This document shows positions 1 through 8,702 of a stretch of DNA of 64,000 nucleotides, one piece after another. The notes beneath the pieces were generated by a model, which saw nothing but the letters and a program-made list of their open reading frames with translations, ran no database searches and was not told where the DNA came from. The position numbers and the translations under genes are program-made. Numbering within the stretch: position 1 is the stretch's first letter; each line of letters opens with the position of its first letter. Origin of the DNA: Spirosoma radiotolerans (lineage in GTDB: Bacteria; Bacteroidota; Bacteroidia; Cytophagales; Spirosomataceae); assembly GCF_000974425.1 (NCBI RefSeq), contig NZ_CP010429.1, forward strand, positions 1,984,001 to 2,048,000. Reading direction: 5' to 3'.

Positions 1-203
1 ATGGGCCAGGCTGGTGGAAATAATGCCCCCGACAATGAATCACCATAGCTTAAAGCTACCTGGCGGGCTTTCAGTAGATTGCGTTCGGCCAAGGCTGATC
101 CGTCGCTTCCCGTCTTGTTATAATGGAGTAGATTATGAGCCAGCCCCAGCGTATTGTAGCGTTGAATGGCCAAGTTGGCTTGATTGCTGGGTAAACTACA
201 CAT
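1..203 (-). CDS. TPR-like protein, N-terminal part, cut by the window edge
   Basis: An open minus-strand frame runs from the ATG at 203 to the window edge (67 codons) without a stop. An in-frame TGA lies a few codons upstream of this ATG, so it is the only ATG start. The translation contains QRYNTLGLAHNLLHYNK and ERNLLKARQVALSYGDSL, two alpha-helical stretches with the spacing and small/large alternation of tetratricopeptide repeats, as in TPR-containing sensor proteins of Bacteroidota. No signal peptide is visible, so the protein is either cytoplasmic or the remnant of a longer gene. The plus-strand frame over the same bases (14-307) has no recognisable features. TPR assignment is by eye; function unknown. 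Confidence 0.5.
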   Translation of the reverse strand, partial: MCSLPSNQANLAIQRYNTLGLAHNLLHYNKTGSDGSALAERNLLKARQVALSYGDSLSGALFPPAWP

Positions 204-700
204 TGAAATCAGTGTATACGATCATTCTCTATTATTCAGCTTTGTCAGTAAATAATATAACATCTAGCTGTTTCTGGCTGACTACATCCCTGAGTAGGCC
301 TTGCTAAAGGTTTTGCTCGGTTTTAGGGAATGGCTCTACGTATTCTGTGGCGTTTGTTGGTTAGACTGGAAGTTTCAGAGTTATTGACCAGTTAATTTCG
401 GTATCGGCTGACACGTCATTTTGCTCTAAATTAATCAGCCTACATTACTGAATATCTAGCTATTGTCACTATAGCTTTTAACGGGTGCAGGTGGTCAGTC
501 TGACAGTCATTTAATTGAAGGCTAGTAAATGCACATTAAACTGTTTTATAATAAATAAATATTGTAAACATTTTATGTACTATAATTGTCTATCAGTAAT
601 AACAAATGTGTAGCCTTAAGAACGGCTTGCAGTCAACCACACCCTCGCGCCAGTTAATTGATTCAGCCTTAACACAACCTGGTCTTTATTAGTCAATTGC
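204..700. other. AT-rich intergenic region
   Basis: I see no convincing gene, repeat or RNA here. The stretch is AT-rich and probably holds the upstream region of the TPR gene on the minus strand and of the small membrane protein at 701. Confidence 0.4.
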
Positions 701-925
701 ATGTTTTTAGTGGTACACCCCCTGCTCTGGAAATGGGTTGGATGCTTCGCCTTGCTAGCCAGCGCCTGGTTCGTCTTCGGCCAACCAGTCCCGACACTGG
801 CCTATTTACTAGTTCATTTAAAACGGTTAAAACGGTTTTTTACGCTGCCCCCCACCGCCGATCGGGAAAGTACCTGGCCGGGGGAGGACGATATACCTTG
901 GGATGACGAGAGCCAGACGCCTTAA
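701..925 (+). CDS. small predicted membrane protein, unknown function
   Basis: A 74-codon frame. Residues about 3-27 form one hydrophobic segment (LLWKWVGCFALLASAWFVFG) followed by a shorter apolar stretch, a basic patch (HLKRLKRFF) and an acidic tail ending in DDESQTP. That order, a membrane helix, then positive residues, then an acidic tail, suits a single-pass inner-membrane peptide with a cytoplasmic C-terminus. No family recognised. A frame starting at 697 overlaps it but has no such structure. The gene is isolated and no ribosome binding site is evident, so it could be non-coding. Confidence 0.3.
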   Translation: MFLVVHPLLWKWVGCFALLASAWFVFGQPVPTLAYLLVHLKRLKRFFTLPPTADRESTWPGEDDIPWDDESQTP

Positions 926-1175
926 TTCATAAGTTGGTCAAGGCCCAAACTAAATAGGATCTATTTGCTCGTTTCGATACTCTAAGACAACCCACACGAC
1001 GAGATGAGAAAATGTCACCTGTTTTTCACGAAACGGCAAGGCCCGGTCTATACCCAGTTGAGCAACACAAGGTGAATGAGCTCAAGCCGAAAACAACCAA
1101 GTTAATCAACCCTGTCTTGACCAGCTTGGTCTATTGCGGACTGCTCATGTCGTGAGGCACCCCTCGCTTAACTGT

Positions 1176-1537
1176 TCAGTCGTCAATCGGCGGAGCTTTA
1201 TGAAGTAGCACTAGCCTAACCAAGAGCCTTCGGATGAGGCCAACGCCTGCTTCGTAACTGATCTGCTCATTAAACTGGCGGTTTAGTAAGTAATGCCGGT
1301 GTACTCTAAGAAAGCGATAGTCTGGCAGCAAGGCCTGACATTGTTTTAAGGGGTACGGAGTACGATCTGACGCCCACTGGCCCAGTGAAGTCAGGTACAG
1401 CCTTTTTTACCTTCCAGCAAGAGAATGTTAGTTAGGGGAATCCATTCCCGGCCGTTCTGAGCACAATAAATACGTAGGCAAGGGCCTTGAGTGGATGGGT
1501 AGTTGGGATCAAATTTTACAAAGGGCCAACTGCCTTT
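1176..1537 (-). pseudogene. LytTR DNA-binding domain regulator, frameshifted relic
   Basis: The minus strand encodes an almost complete LytTR domain in two frames. The first frame (1537 to about 1400) reads ...NGREWIPLTNILLLEG, the first strands of the domain. It then ends at a TGA at 1391-1393. In the next frame the domain continues as YLTSLGQWASDRTPY, then LPDYRFLRVHRHYLLNRQF, which holds the diagnostic F-x-R-x-H-R-x-Y-L-x-N motif, and stops at 1176. The shift falls near the A-run of the GGTAAAAAAGG segment (around 1400). No ATG exists before an upstream in-frame TAG at 1538-1540, so the start is lost too. It was probably a stand-alone LytTR transcription factor. Confidence 0.75.
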
Positions 1538-1721
1538 CTAGCTAAATAGTTAGAAACCGCTACGTTTATTACAATGACTCAGGGTAAATTTACTTATTTA
1601 GGTATTGACAAATAGGCGAAACGAATAGACTTTTTGAAATTAAGATACACCTTATAATATATTTATTAGTTGAGTAATTATACTCATCATATATTGGTAG
1701 CATAAATCATCAGCCTGCCGT

Positions 1722-1994
1722 ATGAGCCTATTCTCTATTCTGTTCAGCCGGACTAAACCAGTTACTCAAGGGGTAGCTGCTCCGTTGTCCCCTTTAGTCG
1801 AGTTTCATTTAACTCAGGCCCACAATTTGTTTAAGCTTGCCGATTATCAAACGGCCATGGTCCACTGTAACGAGGTCCTGGCTCTTGATCCAGCCCAGAC
1901 AAAGGCGTATCAACTGCGGGGCGTTATTCGGTATGAATTGCAGGACTTTGTCGGCGCCGGTGAAGATCTGCGTTTCTCCCTAAGTTTGGCTTGA
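1722..1994 (+). CDS. small TPR protein
   Basis: A 90-residue protein with about two tetratricopeptide repeats. Residues 28-60 (HLTQAHNLFKLADYQTAMVH through LALDPAQ) and 61-90 (AYQLRGVIRYELQDFVGAGE onward) match the TPR pattern with a conserved Pro at the end of the repeat (LDP). TPRs bind partner proteins; no partner is evident nearby. The short N-terminus (MSLFSILFSR) is not a clear signal peptide. AT-rich upstream DNA (1560-1720) could carry its promoter. It is either a free small TPR protein or what remains of a longer one. Confidence 0.6.
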   Translation: MSLFSILFSRTKPVTQGVAAPLSPLVEFHLTQAHNLFKLADYQTAMVHCNEVLALDPAQTKAYQLRGVIRYELQDFVGAGEDLRFSLSLA

Positions 1995-2387
1995 AAAGAT
2001 GGGCGGGGTTTGCTGTTTTCCAATGGCTACCCCCTTTGTACACTTTGTAAGTGCAAGGCACTTGATGAATGGGCTTCCCATCTGGCTTGCCGGCCAAACC
2101 CGCTTCAGCCATTACCTTGAAGCCCGGACAAGTTGACTCGCCCCGCAACGGCCCGTTATGACACCGTCCGCCTTTGCGCTTCTATGACCCTACTGTACCC
2201 AAGCCGGAGCCCTGGTCAAATGCCCTGAAATTGCCAGGTTGACTTCTGATGCTGCCAGCTCTTAAACAAACGCTTGGTACTTACCCGGGATGACTTTGGT
2301 GCCCGATAAGGCTGAGCCCTGAGTAAGGCTGAGCCCTGCCTTTAACCGCAATCGGCGTCTAAAAGCGGTGGGGTCGGCTCCGCCGGT
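1995..2387. other. intergenic region with a short tandem repeat
   Basis: No supported gene. A 15-bp unit, AAGGCTGAGCCCTG plus one base, occurs twice in tandem near 2306-2340. The minus-strand frame 1924-2148 overlaps the TPR gene and has no recognisable features. Confidence 0.4.
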
Positions 2388-2675
2388 CTAAACCGCAACC
2401 TGGTAGTAGTCCACGGTGGGTTTGCCGTCGAAGTAAGGGCCCAGGTGACTGACCGCCTGGTGGAGTAAGCCACTGGTTTCGGCACTAAGTCGGGCTTCCT
2501 GGGACTCCCAAACCGACACCATCAGCGCGTGATGATCCGCCGGTGAGTAGAAGCAATGGCCAAAGGCAAACCCCGCATGTTGCTGGAGGGCAGGCAGTAC
2601 GGTGTTCTGAAAATAGATAACGGCATTCTCGGCCGTTTCGGCTGTCAGCGAAGCGCGAACGATACGTGCGTACAT
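2388..2675 (-). CDS. ABM-type small monooxygenase-like protein
   Basis: About 95 residues when started at the ATG at 2675 (MYARIVRASL). The 12 codons upstream of that in the longer frame look like leader. Length, the start with a beta strand (YARIVRA), the helix AENAVIYFQNTVLPALQQ, then FAFGHCFYSPADHHALMVSVW and the final YYQVAV strand fit the ferredoxin-like dimeric alpha/beta-barrel fold of antibiotic-biosynthesis monooxygenase (ABM) proteins. Members oxidise aromatic or quinol substrates or degrade haem, but many have no known substrate. It lies just upstream of the serine hydrolase gene on the same strand, 57 bp before that gene's stop side, so the order is 3' to it. Fold assignment moderate; activity unknown. 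Confidence 0.55.
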   Translation of the reverse strand: MYARIVRASLTAETAENAVIYFQNTVLPALQQHAGFAFGHCFYSPADHHALMVSVWESQEARLSAETSGLLHQAVSHLGPYFDGKPTVDYYQVAV

Positions 2676-2732
2676 AGTGGTAACTTTTTTGGAAAAATAG
2701 ACTAGACCCAATTACTAAGCAGGAGCGTCGCC

Positions 2733-3824
2733 TTAATTTACCCCTTGCTTAATGGACTCATACACATGCAATAATTGCCTTCGGCTGCCGTCCCTTTTTT
2801 TCTTCAGCATAAATAGGCCTGAGGTGAGAAAGGAATTACCCGTAAAATTACGTTGCGCAATGGCTAACCGCCTGGCTGGGTCAATAAGCAGGAACTGGCC
2901 GCCAAATCCATCCGCCCAGTAGGTCTGGGTGTCATGATCAATCCACCATAAATACCCGTATGCGTCGAACGGCCACATGCTTTTATCAACCGTCGAGGTA
3001 TGGGGCTGGAAACTTTCCTCGATCCAGTTTGCCGGAACCACCTGTGTAGTTTTCCAGACCCCTTTCTGGGATACCATTGCCCCGATTCGGGCCAAGTCGC
3101 GGGCACTTAGAAAGATCCAGTATACCCGATAGTCTGAGTGATCGTTGCGAAGGGGCCAGGGATTCCCATAAACGATATTCGAGGGCGCAAAATCCTGCAT
3201 ACCCAAGGGCTTAGCCAGGTAGTCTTCCATGAATTTGCCGATCGATTGGCCAGTCTTTTTTTCAAGGATGGCGCCTAATACATTGAAGTCGAAATTGTTA
3301 TAGAAAAAAAACTCGCCGGGCTTATATTGGCCCCGTCGGGGGCGATGCGCTTTGGCAAAATCAGTTTCCGCTTCAGCAGGTAGGTAAACGCCTGATTTAG
3401 CCATTAACAAGTCATGAATCGTAGCCGTTTTTTCTTGCGACGTGAGCGGGGTTTTGCGTTCGTCAATGCCTAATTGCGCCAGTGTTTCATCTAACCGCAA
3501 GAAGCCCTTCTCCTGGGCAATACCAATAAGCAGGTTCATGATGCTTTTACGGGCGGAATGGCAATTAATGAGCCGCTTGGTATCGCCCACGTCCAGAATC
3601 GCTTTCCCCTCATAGAAGGCCACCACGGCCTGTGCATTCTGAGCTGTATCACGTATATATTGGGTAAGCTGTTCTCGCTGGATGGCTGTTAACCGATCGG
3701 CTGTTGGCAAGGGCGATGCGTAGGGACTAGGTCTATACCATACGCGTGGTAAACAGGCATAGGTAGATCCCAGCAGTAAGATCGGCAGTAGGATGTTCAG
3801 GATATTCTTGAGCAATACTCTCAT
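2733..3824 (-). CDS. serine hydrolase lipoprotein, class C beta-lactamase fold
   Basis: 363 residues. The N-terminus is a lipoprotein signal ending in STYAC (lipid Cys24), so it should sit on a membrane facing the periplasm. The catalytic S-x-x-K is S90-A-R-K93, and the second-motif Tyr lies in Y175-N-N. The C-terminal GYLWWIDH and WADGFGGQFLLIDP segments resemble 6-aminohexanoate-oligomer hydrolases and related esterases of the beta-lactamase/transpeptidase-like family. Such enzymes cleave amides, esters or D-peptides; the true substrate cannot be read from sequence. The gene lies after the AraC-type regulator on the same strand (120-bp gap), which may control it. Complete and apparently intact. 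Confidence 0.8.
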   Translation of the reverse strand: MRVLLKNILNILLPILLLGSTYACLPRVWYRPSPYASPLPTADRLTAIQREQLTQYIRDTAQNAQAVVAFYEGKAILDVGDTKRLINCHSARKSIMNLLIGIAQEKGFLRLDETLAQLGIDERKTPLTSQEKTATIHDLLMAKSGVYLPAEAETDFAKAHRPRRGQYKPGEFFFYNNFDFNVLGAILEKKTGQSIGKFMEDYLAKPLGMQDFAPSNIVYGNPWPLRNDHSDYRVYWIFLSARDLARIGAMVSQKGVWKTTQVVPANWIEESFQPHTSTVDKSMWPFDAYGYLWWIDHDTQTYWADGFGGQFLLIDPARRLAIAQRNFTGNSFLTSGLFMLKKKRDGSRRQLLHVYESIKQGVN

Positions 3825-3943
3825 GGTTAGTTGACTTTTGGATCAAATCAACCCGATAAAAACCAGGAAAGACTCCCAAAACAGGTATTGAGAGTAATTA
3901 AGCTCATTTCTCCGGTAAAGCGGTCGAGAGGCTGGTTGGCTTA

Positions 3944-5158
3944 CTAAGTAAGTTCCTGTTTCTGTTCGGCGAATACTTTGGGGGAAACGCCGGTAAACGA
4001 TTTGAAAATTCGGTAAAAACTAGCCTCCGAATTAAAGCCACACTCAAAACCAATTCCGGCCAATGAAAACTGGGAAGAAGGTGGTCCACTGAGCAGGTCT
4101 TTAACCGCTTCGACTCGGTATTCATTGATCAAGGTTCGGAAACTCTTGCCAAACGTCCGGTTGATTACTTTCGAGAGTACCGACGCACTATATCCCAGCT
4201 CATCGGCCAGTTTTTGAATACTGAGCTCGGGATCAAGATACAATTTCTTTTCCTGGAGTGCCCAAAGAATCCGGTTTTTGATAAGGTCCTGTTTGGCATC
4301 CTCTTCCCAGCGAAGTGGGTGCGTATCTGTTTGGGCGGAATGGATGGCAGTAGGCGAGCCGGCCCAATTTCTGGGCTCAGACCATGACTTACTTTGCTGG
4401 TGATCTATTTGTTGACGAATTACCCGATCATCCGGTACGCCATACCCCCTGAAGCCGAGATAGTATACCAGAGCCGCCAGGTAAAGAAAGAATACTTGCC
4501 AGTGCGCAAACGTCCAGCCTGGAGTATGCCAGCGGGTATCAGGTAGAAAAGCGGCTACCCACAGGCCAATGAGGAGACAAAACAGCCAGGCTAACTGGAT
4601 AAGCCAAGTATATGTAGGGTAATCCGTATTGGTTGTCTTGTCAAATAACCACCGGCGATATTGCCTAATTAGCTTAGCGCCTGCTAGCCAGTAGGTGACG
4701 GCCGATAGAATGGCCAGTGCCTCTTCGACCTGTTTGACTGAATTGAAAGCGAAGCCGTTGGCAATCGCATCCTTCTGATGAAGCACCGTTGTTGAAAGGG
4801 TAGCTAGGTAAATCGTGAACGCATAACCGAGTGAAAGCGCAAAGGGCAGAAAATGAAACCAATGCCTTAGTGTTAATCGAAAAGCGGGGTATACCAAGGA
4901 GTTGACATAGAACCAGATTAGTGGCTGAATGGCTAATTCAAAGCCAAGGGGAAAGTAGCGAAGGTAGGGGGTTTTCCAGAGTCCGGTGGTGTGGATCAGT
5001 AACTTGATACAAAGCAAATTAAACACGAGCAGTATGGCCAGCAAGAGTCTTTTATTCAGAAATTGTCTCTTGTATAGTCCTAATAAGCCGCTCATTACAA
5101 AGCCTTGGGTAATGCCAATTAGAAGCGCAACTTCAAATAAAGAAAAGGTAATAGCCAT
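3944..5158 (-). CDS. membrane-anchored AraC-family transcription regulator
   Basis: 404 residues. The first 240 or so contain about seven hydrophobic helices (for example VALLIGITQGFVMSGLLGLY and LLAILLVFNLLCIKLLI). The last 100 residues form an AraC helix-turn-helix domain: DPELSIQKLADELGYSASVL for the first HTH and AGIGFECGFNSEASFYRIFK for the second, followed by GVSPKVF. This architecture, a 7TM sensor fused to AraC, is common in Cytophagales, where the membrane part is presumed to sense a small ligand. The serine hydrolase downstream (2733-3824) is the likeliest target by proximity. Start chosen at the first Met, directly before the first helix. Confidence 0.85.
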   Translation of the reverse strand: MAITFSLFEVALLIGITQGFVMSGLLGLYKRQFLNKRLLLAILLVFNLLCIKLLIHTTGLWKTPYLRYFPLGFELAIQPLIWFYVNSLVYPAFRLTLRHWFHFLPFALSLGYAFTIYLATLSTTVLHQKDAIANGFAFNSVKQVEEALAILSAVTYWLAGAKLIRQYRRWLFDKTTNTDYPTYTWLIQLAWLFCLLIGLWVAAFLPDTRWHTPGWTFAHWQVFFLYLAALVYYLGFRGYGVPDDRVIRQQIDHQQSKSWSEPRNWAGSPTAIHSAQTDTHPLRWEEDAKQDLIKNRILWALQEKKLYLDPELSIQKLADELGYSASVLSKVINRTFGKSFRTLINEYRVEAVKDLLSGPPSSQFSLAGIGFECGFNSEASFYRIFKSFTGVSPKVFAEQKQELT

Positions 5159-5251
5159 ACTTAAATGAAGCAGGAAAATAATGGTTCGAAGGGTGGTTTG
5201 TCCATGCTATGTCGCCCAGGGTTAATTGTCCGTATTTTTTATAGAACTTAT

Positions 5252-5272
5252 TCAAAGAGCGTTTCAGGAGAC
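5252..5272 (-). repeat. copy of the dispersed GTCTC-hairpin element
   Basis: TCAAAGAGCGTTTCAGGAGAC resembles the right half of the element at 25631-25715 (TTTGGAGCGTTTTTGGGAGAC). It lies in the gap between the AraC-type gene and the TlpA-like gene. Weak single half-copy. Confidence 0.4.
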
Positions 5273-5356
5273 AGTTGTTTTTTACTGGCTGTCAACTCCA
5301 TTAATAGCATGTACAGAAAACTACGGCTGCAATTGGTCACTCTCCTAAAAGGCCAA

Positions 5357-6835
5357 CTATCGACCTGCATCCCGGCTATACTTATCGATCAGAGCTGCTA
5401 GCTTCTGCTCATTATTCTTTCCCCCCGGAGCATTCATTTGGAGGATTTCGCCTTTGGCATTCAAGATTAGGTAGCGTGGTATGCTATTAATAGCTAGGTC
5501 ATTGGCGAATGCAGAATTTATCCCCTCCAGCACCCAGAGCGAGTTTTCGGGATCAAGTTTTAATTTTTTAATCGCCTTGTCCCATTTGCTTTTGTCCTGG
5601 TCGACGGAGATCCAGATGACTTTGACGGATTTATTGGCGCGATACTTTTCTTTCAATGTCATCATCGCGGGAAAGGATGCTAGACAGGGGCCGCACCAGC
5701 TTGCCCAAATGTCCAGCACGGTCACGGGTGCCAGCTTTTCAGCTAACATGACTTTCTGGCCAGACTCTAATGCCATTTGATAAGGTCGTTTTAAACTCAC
5801 CGAAGTGGCTGCGGCAAGCCTAGCGAGCATAGCTTTTCTGCCTGATTCAGTTAGAGAACTTTTGTAACGCTCGATCAGAGACGTGATGGAGGGATATTCC
5901 GGGTTATATGTTCTAGCAAAATGAGTCAATGCTGAAAGGTAGTAGTCTAGTAAATAATCGCGTGTCGAACCAGTGAATTTCTTGTCGGCGGTTTCCATCA
6001 TGTAGGCATAAATTCCGGCTTCAATACTCCGCATGCTATCCCCATCCATTCGCTGTTTCTGGACATAATAAGTATTCAATCTGGGGAAAAAGAAACGCTT
6101 ATTTTCACTGGAAAGCGAGTCGACTGGCTCATTCAACTGGCTCATAGTCTTGATGTATTGGTCAAAAAAAAGCTGCTTTTCCCGGCCAGAAACTTGTTCC
6201 GACTCGACGTAGTTCATCAAAACCCGTGGCAAGAAAAAGCGATTATCTTCTTTCTCCATGTCAAAAAATCCCATCAAATCTGGATGCTCAGAAATGGTTT
6301 TGCCGTAGCTCTTTAAATAAGCCTGAAAAACGGAATCTCTCCGCTGCGAAATGCGCGTCGCTTTTTTGAAGAACATGTCTGGCGGCATGACAACACTGTC
6401 TTTGGCGACTCTGGGAAAGTCAGTTATGTTGATAGTTTGAATGTCATTGGCATATGTTTTTTCGAGTTGTCCATCGCCGGAAAATTCATATGGTTTATCT
6501 GGGTCGGCTGGCAATTTGATCTCGGAACGATACCCCGGTGCCACCCACAAACGTACATATTGGTTTGGAATGTGTAAACGTACTACCGCTGGGCGCGATA
6601 GTCGCCAGGTCTTCTGAAATCGGCCATTGGTTGGCATTAACGTGTCGCGTTGATACGTTTTGCCGATGTTGAAATCGCAAATAATAAAAGGCAACGTAGA
6701 GGTCGGCTGGCTGAAAACCGTAACCGATGACTCTTTTTTAGCTGACGAATTGTTATGTTCTTTTATACCTTGGCAAGCTACCAGACCAGAAAACACAATG
6801 AATCCGGTAATATTTACAATGATTATTTTCATCAT
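5357..6835 (-). CDS. TlpA-like thioredoxin-domain lipoprotein
   Basis: 492 residues. The signal peptide ends in the lipobox LVAC (near residue 21). Residues about 40-120 are a beta-rich N-terminal domain (PFIICDFNIGKTYQRDTL, then RLHIPNQYVRLWVAPGY), as in DUF4369-type TlpA proteins. A helical middle follows. From residue 371 comes a thioredoxin fold with the redox motif W-C381-G-P-C384 and the cis-Pro segment INSIPRYLI. The C-terminal domain should reduce or exchange disulfides in the periplasm, as TlpA/ResA proteins do in thiol maintenance and cytochrome c maturation. Partner unknown, since no redox or cytochrome gene is adjacent. The gene is monocistronic by spacing. Start at the first of two Met. 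Confidence 0.85.
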   Translation of the reverse strand: MMKIIIVNITGFIVFSGLVACQGIKEHNNSSAKKESSVTVFSQPTSTLPFIICDFNIGKTYQRDTLMPTNGRFQKTWRLSRPAVVRLHIPNQYVRLWVAPGYRSEIKLPADPDKPYEFSGDGQLEKTYANDIQTINITDFPRVAKDSVVMPPDMFFKKATRISQRRDSVFQAYLKSYGKTISEHPDLMGFFDMEKEDNRFFLPRVLMNYVESEQVSGREKQLFFDQYIKTMSQLNEPVDSLSSENKRFFFPRLNTYYVQKQRMDGDSMRSIEAGIYAYMMETADKKFTGSTRDYLLDYYLSALTHFARTYNPEYPSITSLIERYKSSLTESGRKAMLARLAAATSVSLKRPYQMALESGQKVMLAEKLAPVTVLDIWASWCGPCLASFPAMMTLKEKYRANKSVKVIWISVDQDKSKWDKAIKKLKLDPENSLWVLEGINSAFANDLAINSIPRYLILNAKGEILQMNAPGGKNNEQKLAALIDKYSRDAGR

Positions 6836-7327
6836 TGCTGAAAAGAGTTTAGGTTGAGCTAGCCCTAAAGTGAAATTATTTAAATAGTAACATCACCATT
6901 AGATTAATTGGTTAAACGCACTGATAGCGTCAACATCAAGTTCTAATCAAACTACCCAGATTACGTGATATTGAAGACTGACGGATCACCAATAGAAAGA
7001 TTTGAAAACGGTTTTGCAACTATTGAGATAATCTTTTGTAAGCTCGGGACTTTTTTAAACTACTGTAAAACGAATATCGATCAGTCTTGTGAAACGCCCT
7101 AATTATAGATATACTCTCGTCTCAGTTAGGAACGTTTTTTTGAGAAGGTATATTACGGCTAGCATCAGGTGGAAAAAGACTCTTCTTGAGCAGGTTAATG
7201 AAGTCATTCTCTATCGCAGTGGCGACTCAGTTGTTGATAGGTAGGGGCCAGATCACTGTAGTTTCCTGTCGTATTCACCCTAAAGTAGCTCGATTTCGCT
7301 TTGCTTCGCTAGTGACCCCGCCTACTC
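6836..7327. other. intergenic region with one GTCTC-hairpin copy
   Basis: No gene supported. The stretch is AT-rich and contains the repeat copy at 7091-7147; the remainder probably holds the promoter of the TlpA-like gene. Confidence 0.4.
7091..7147 (+). repeat. copy of the dispersed GTCTC-hairpin element
   Basis: GAAACGCCCTAATTATAG followed after 9 bases by CGTCTCAGTTAGGAACG and TTTTTTTGAGAAG. It aligns over its length with 25664-25715 (AGCGCCCGAATTATAG...), including the spacer, so it is the same element and not a chance match. Confidence 0.6.
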
Positions 7328-7633
7328 TTAATGGCCAGCTGAACCATTCAGGATTCGGGTAATATTCTCTTTGTAGAAGTTGCCCACAGGGATTTCTTTG
7401 TCCCCAATACAGACCAAATCCCGTTTGATGGCCGTAATTTTTCGTACAGCGACCGGAAAGGATTTATGGGTTCGCATAAAAGCCGACGCAGGCAACTTTT
7501 CTCCCATCGCTGTGGTGGACAGACGAGTCAGCACGGGTTTACTCACCGAGGAACGATAAATTTTAATATAGTCCCCTAAGCCCTCAATATAGCTCGACTT
7601 GATTATAAACGGATTTATTGGATGGACAGTGGC
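7328..7633 (-). pseudogene. LytTR response regulator, C-terminal relic
   Basis: The minus strand encodes the second half of a LytTR domain: IEGLGDYIKIYRSS, then ASAFMRTHKSFPVAVRKI (the R-x-H-x-S-x-x-V core) and DKEIPVGNFYKENI. The conserved reading continues upstream of the first ATG (7546) to about 7612, so that ATG is not the real start. The segment before IEGLGDY reads PFIIKSS, which lacks about a dozen residues that normally separate the F-I-K strand from the I-E-G-L strand. An in-frame TAG at 7634-7636 ends the frame, and no receiver domain is found. This is a truncated, internally deleted relic of a REC-LytTR protein. Confidence 0.7.
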
Positions 7634-7636
7634 CTA

Positions 7637-7950
7637 CTCATCCACCCACGTCGCATGAACAGACCAAGTCTGTAGTCTAAGCCCTTGTTGAACTAGTTAT
7701 TTGTGAAATAGCCGTTTCGCCAAACGCCCGGTTTGAGATATACAAACATGAATGTCTTTTGTCTCATTAATGAGTGAATTGTGAGCCATTAATTTTAACA
7801 TGTATCTATCTCAATCTAATACATACGCTACTGTTATTCTTTAATAAGCAATAAGAGTAACAATTATTTTATTTAAATAGGTAAATATGTTAAGTAATTT
7901 TACCATATTTGGATTAAGTAAATATTCACTAACTTGTTCACCAACCTTCA
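7637..7950. other. AT-rich intergenic region
   Basis: No gene seen. It is strongly AT-rich from about 7740 and probably includes the promoter of the gene at 7951. Confidence 0.35.
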
Positions 7951-8295
7951 ATGATCACATCCCCTACAGCTATCAGCCCTGGCTTCTATCAGTACACTTA
8001 TCCAACCTTTGTTGACGAGCCTCAATACATCTGCGTGCATTTTTTGACCCCCGATGGCCAACAGGCGTTTGTTAGCTATCCCCATAACCAAGCTCGTAAA
8101 GCAGCGTCATTAATTTCCATTGACTGGTTTCAATCTGTGATGTTATGCCAACTGGAAGGTCAGCCCCAGTTGATGACCTTCTTAACCAAGTTTTTTACCC
8201 AGGATTCGGATAAACGTTGCATTAAATTGGGGTCAGGCCAATGGTTACCAACGGATTTGACTAGGTATGAGTTAAGCCAACAACTTATGGCTTAA
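7951..8295 (+). CDS. hypothetical protein, 114 residues
   Basis: Soluble, no signal peptide or membrane helix. The sequence mixes beta-like segments (YICVHFLTPDGQQAFVSY) and a helix (SLISIDWFQSVMLCQLEG), and ends TDLTRYELSQQLMA. No family recognised. It is followed closely by a strong hairpin terminator (8339-8376), which supports it being a real transcription unit. Cytoplasmic by default. Confidence 0.55.
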   Translation: MITSPTAISPGFYQYTYPTFVDEPQYICVHFLTPDGQQAFVSYPHNQARKAASLISIDWFQSVMLCQLEGQPQLMTFLTKFFTQDSDKRCIKLGSGQWLPTDLTRYELSQQLMA

Positions 8296-8338
8296 TAGCT
8301 CGTTGGCCACGTCAACGAATGAAGGTATTAGCTAGTTA

Positions 8339-8376
8339 AAAGAAGGGTGGTAACACACATGTTACCACCCTTCTTT
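8339..8376 (+). terminator. intrinsic terminator hairpin
   Basis: A perfect 16-bp inverted repeat, AAAGAAGGGTGGTAAC / GTTACCACCCTTCTTT, with a 6-nt loop (ACACAT), 43 bp after the stop of the gene ending at 8295. The arm ends in T residues. It works in either direction. Confidence 0.85.
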
Positions 8377-8702
8377 GCTCGTCCTTAATTTGTACTTTAG
8401 GGATCATTACATGTATGATTGTAAGTTAAGGGAGGTATTCCTGGATTATTCACTCTATACGTGCCGTAAAATTAGATGGCATCCACTTGTGGCGTTTGGA
8501 TTCGCCATAGTTTTGCTGATTACGACGTACTGTCTAGTCTTGGGCAAGGTTCAGGTAGTGCTGACAAGCAGCTTGTTACTAACCCTCATACCTTACCAGA
8601 ATGGACAGGTAAATCAGCATTATTTGAGATAAAAAACTCCAGTGAGTCATTTGGTAACTTTATTGTTGGTTGCTGTTTCGACGAACAAGCTTGTTTTTCT
8701 TA
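8377..8702. other. gap with two weak overlapping small ORFs
   Basis: Two plus-strand frames overlap here. One starts at the ATG at 8411 (73 codons to 8632) and carries a hydrophobic stretch, HPLVAFGFAIVLLITTYCLV, so it could be a small membrane protein. The other (8476-8736) overlaps the HxlR gene. Neither has a recognised family, and I call neither a gene. Confidence 0.3.

Noticed and set aside
14..307. 97-codon plus-strand frame
   Set aside because: Antisense to the TPR-like minus-strand frame and lacking any domain or signal.
1012..1155. 47-codon plus-strand frame after the small membrane protein
   Set aside because: No domain, signal or clear ribosome site; a frame this short is expected by chance.
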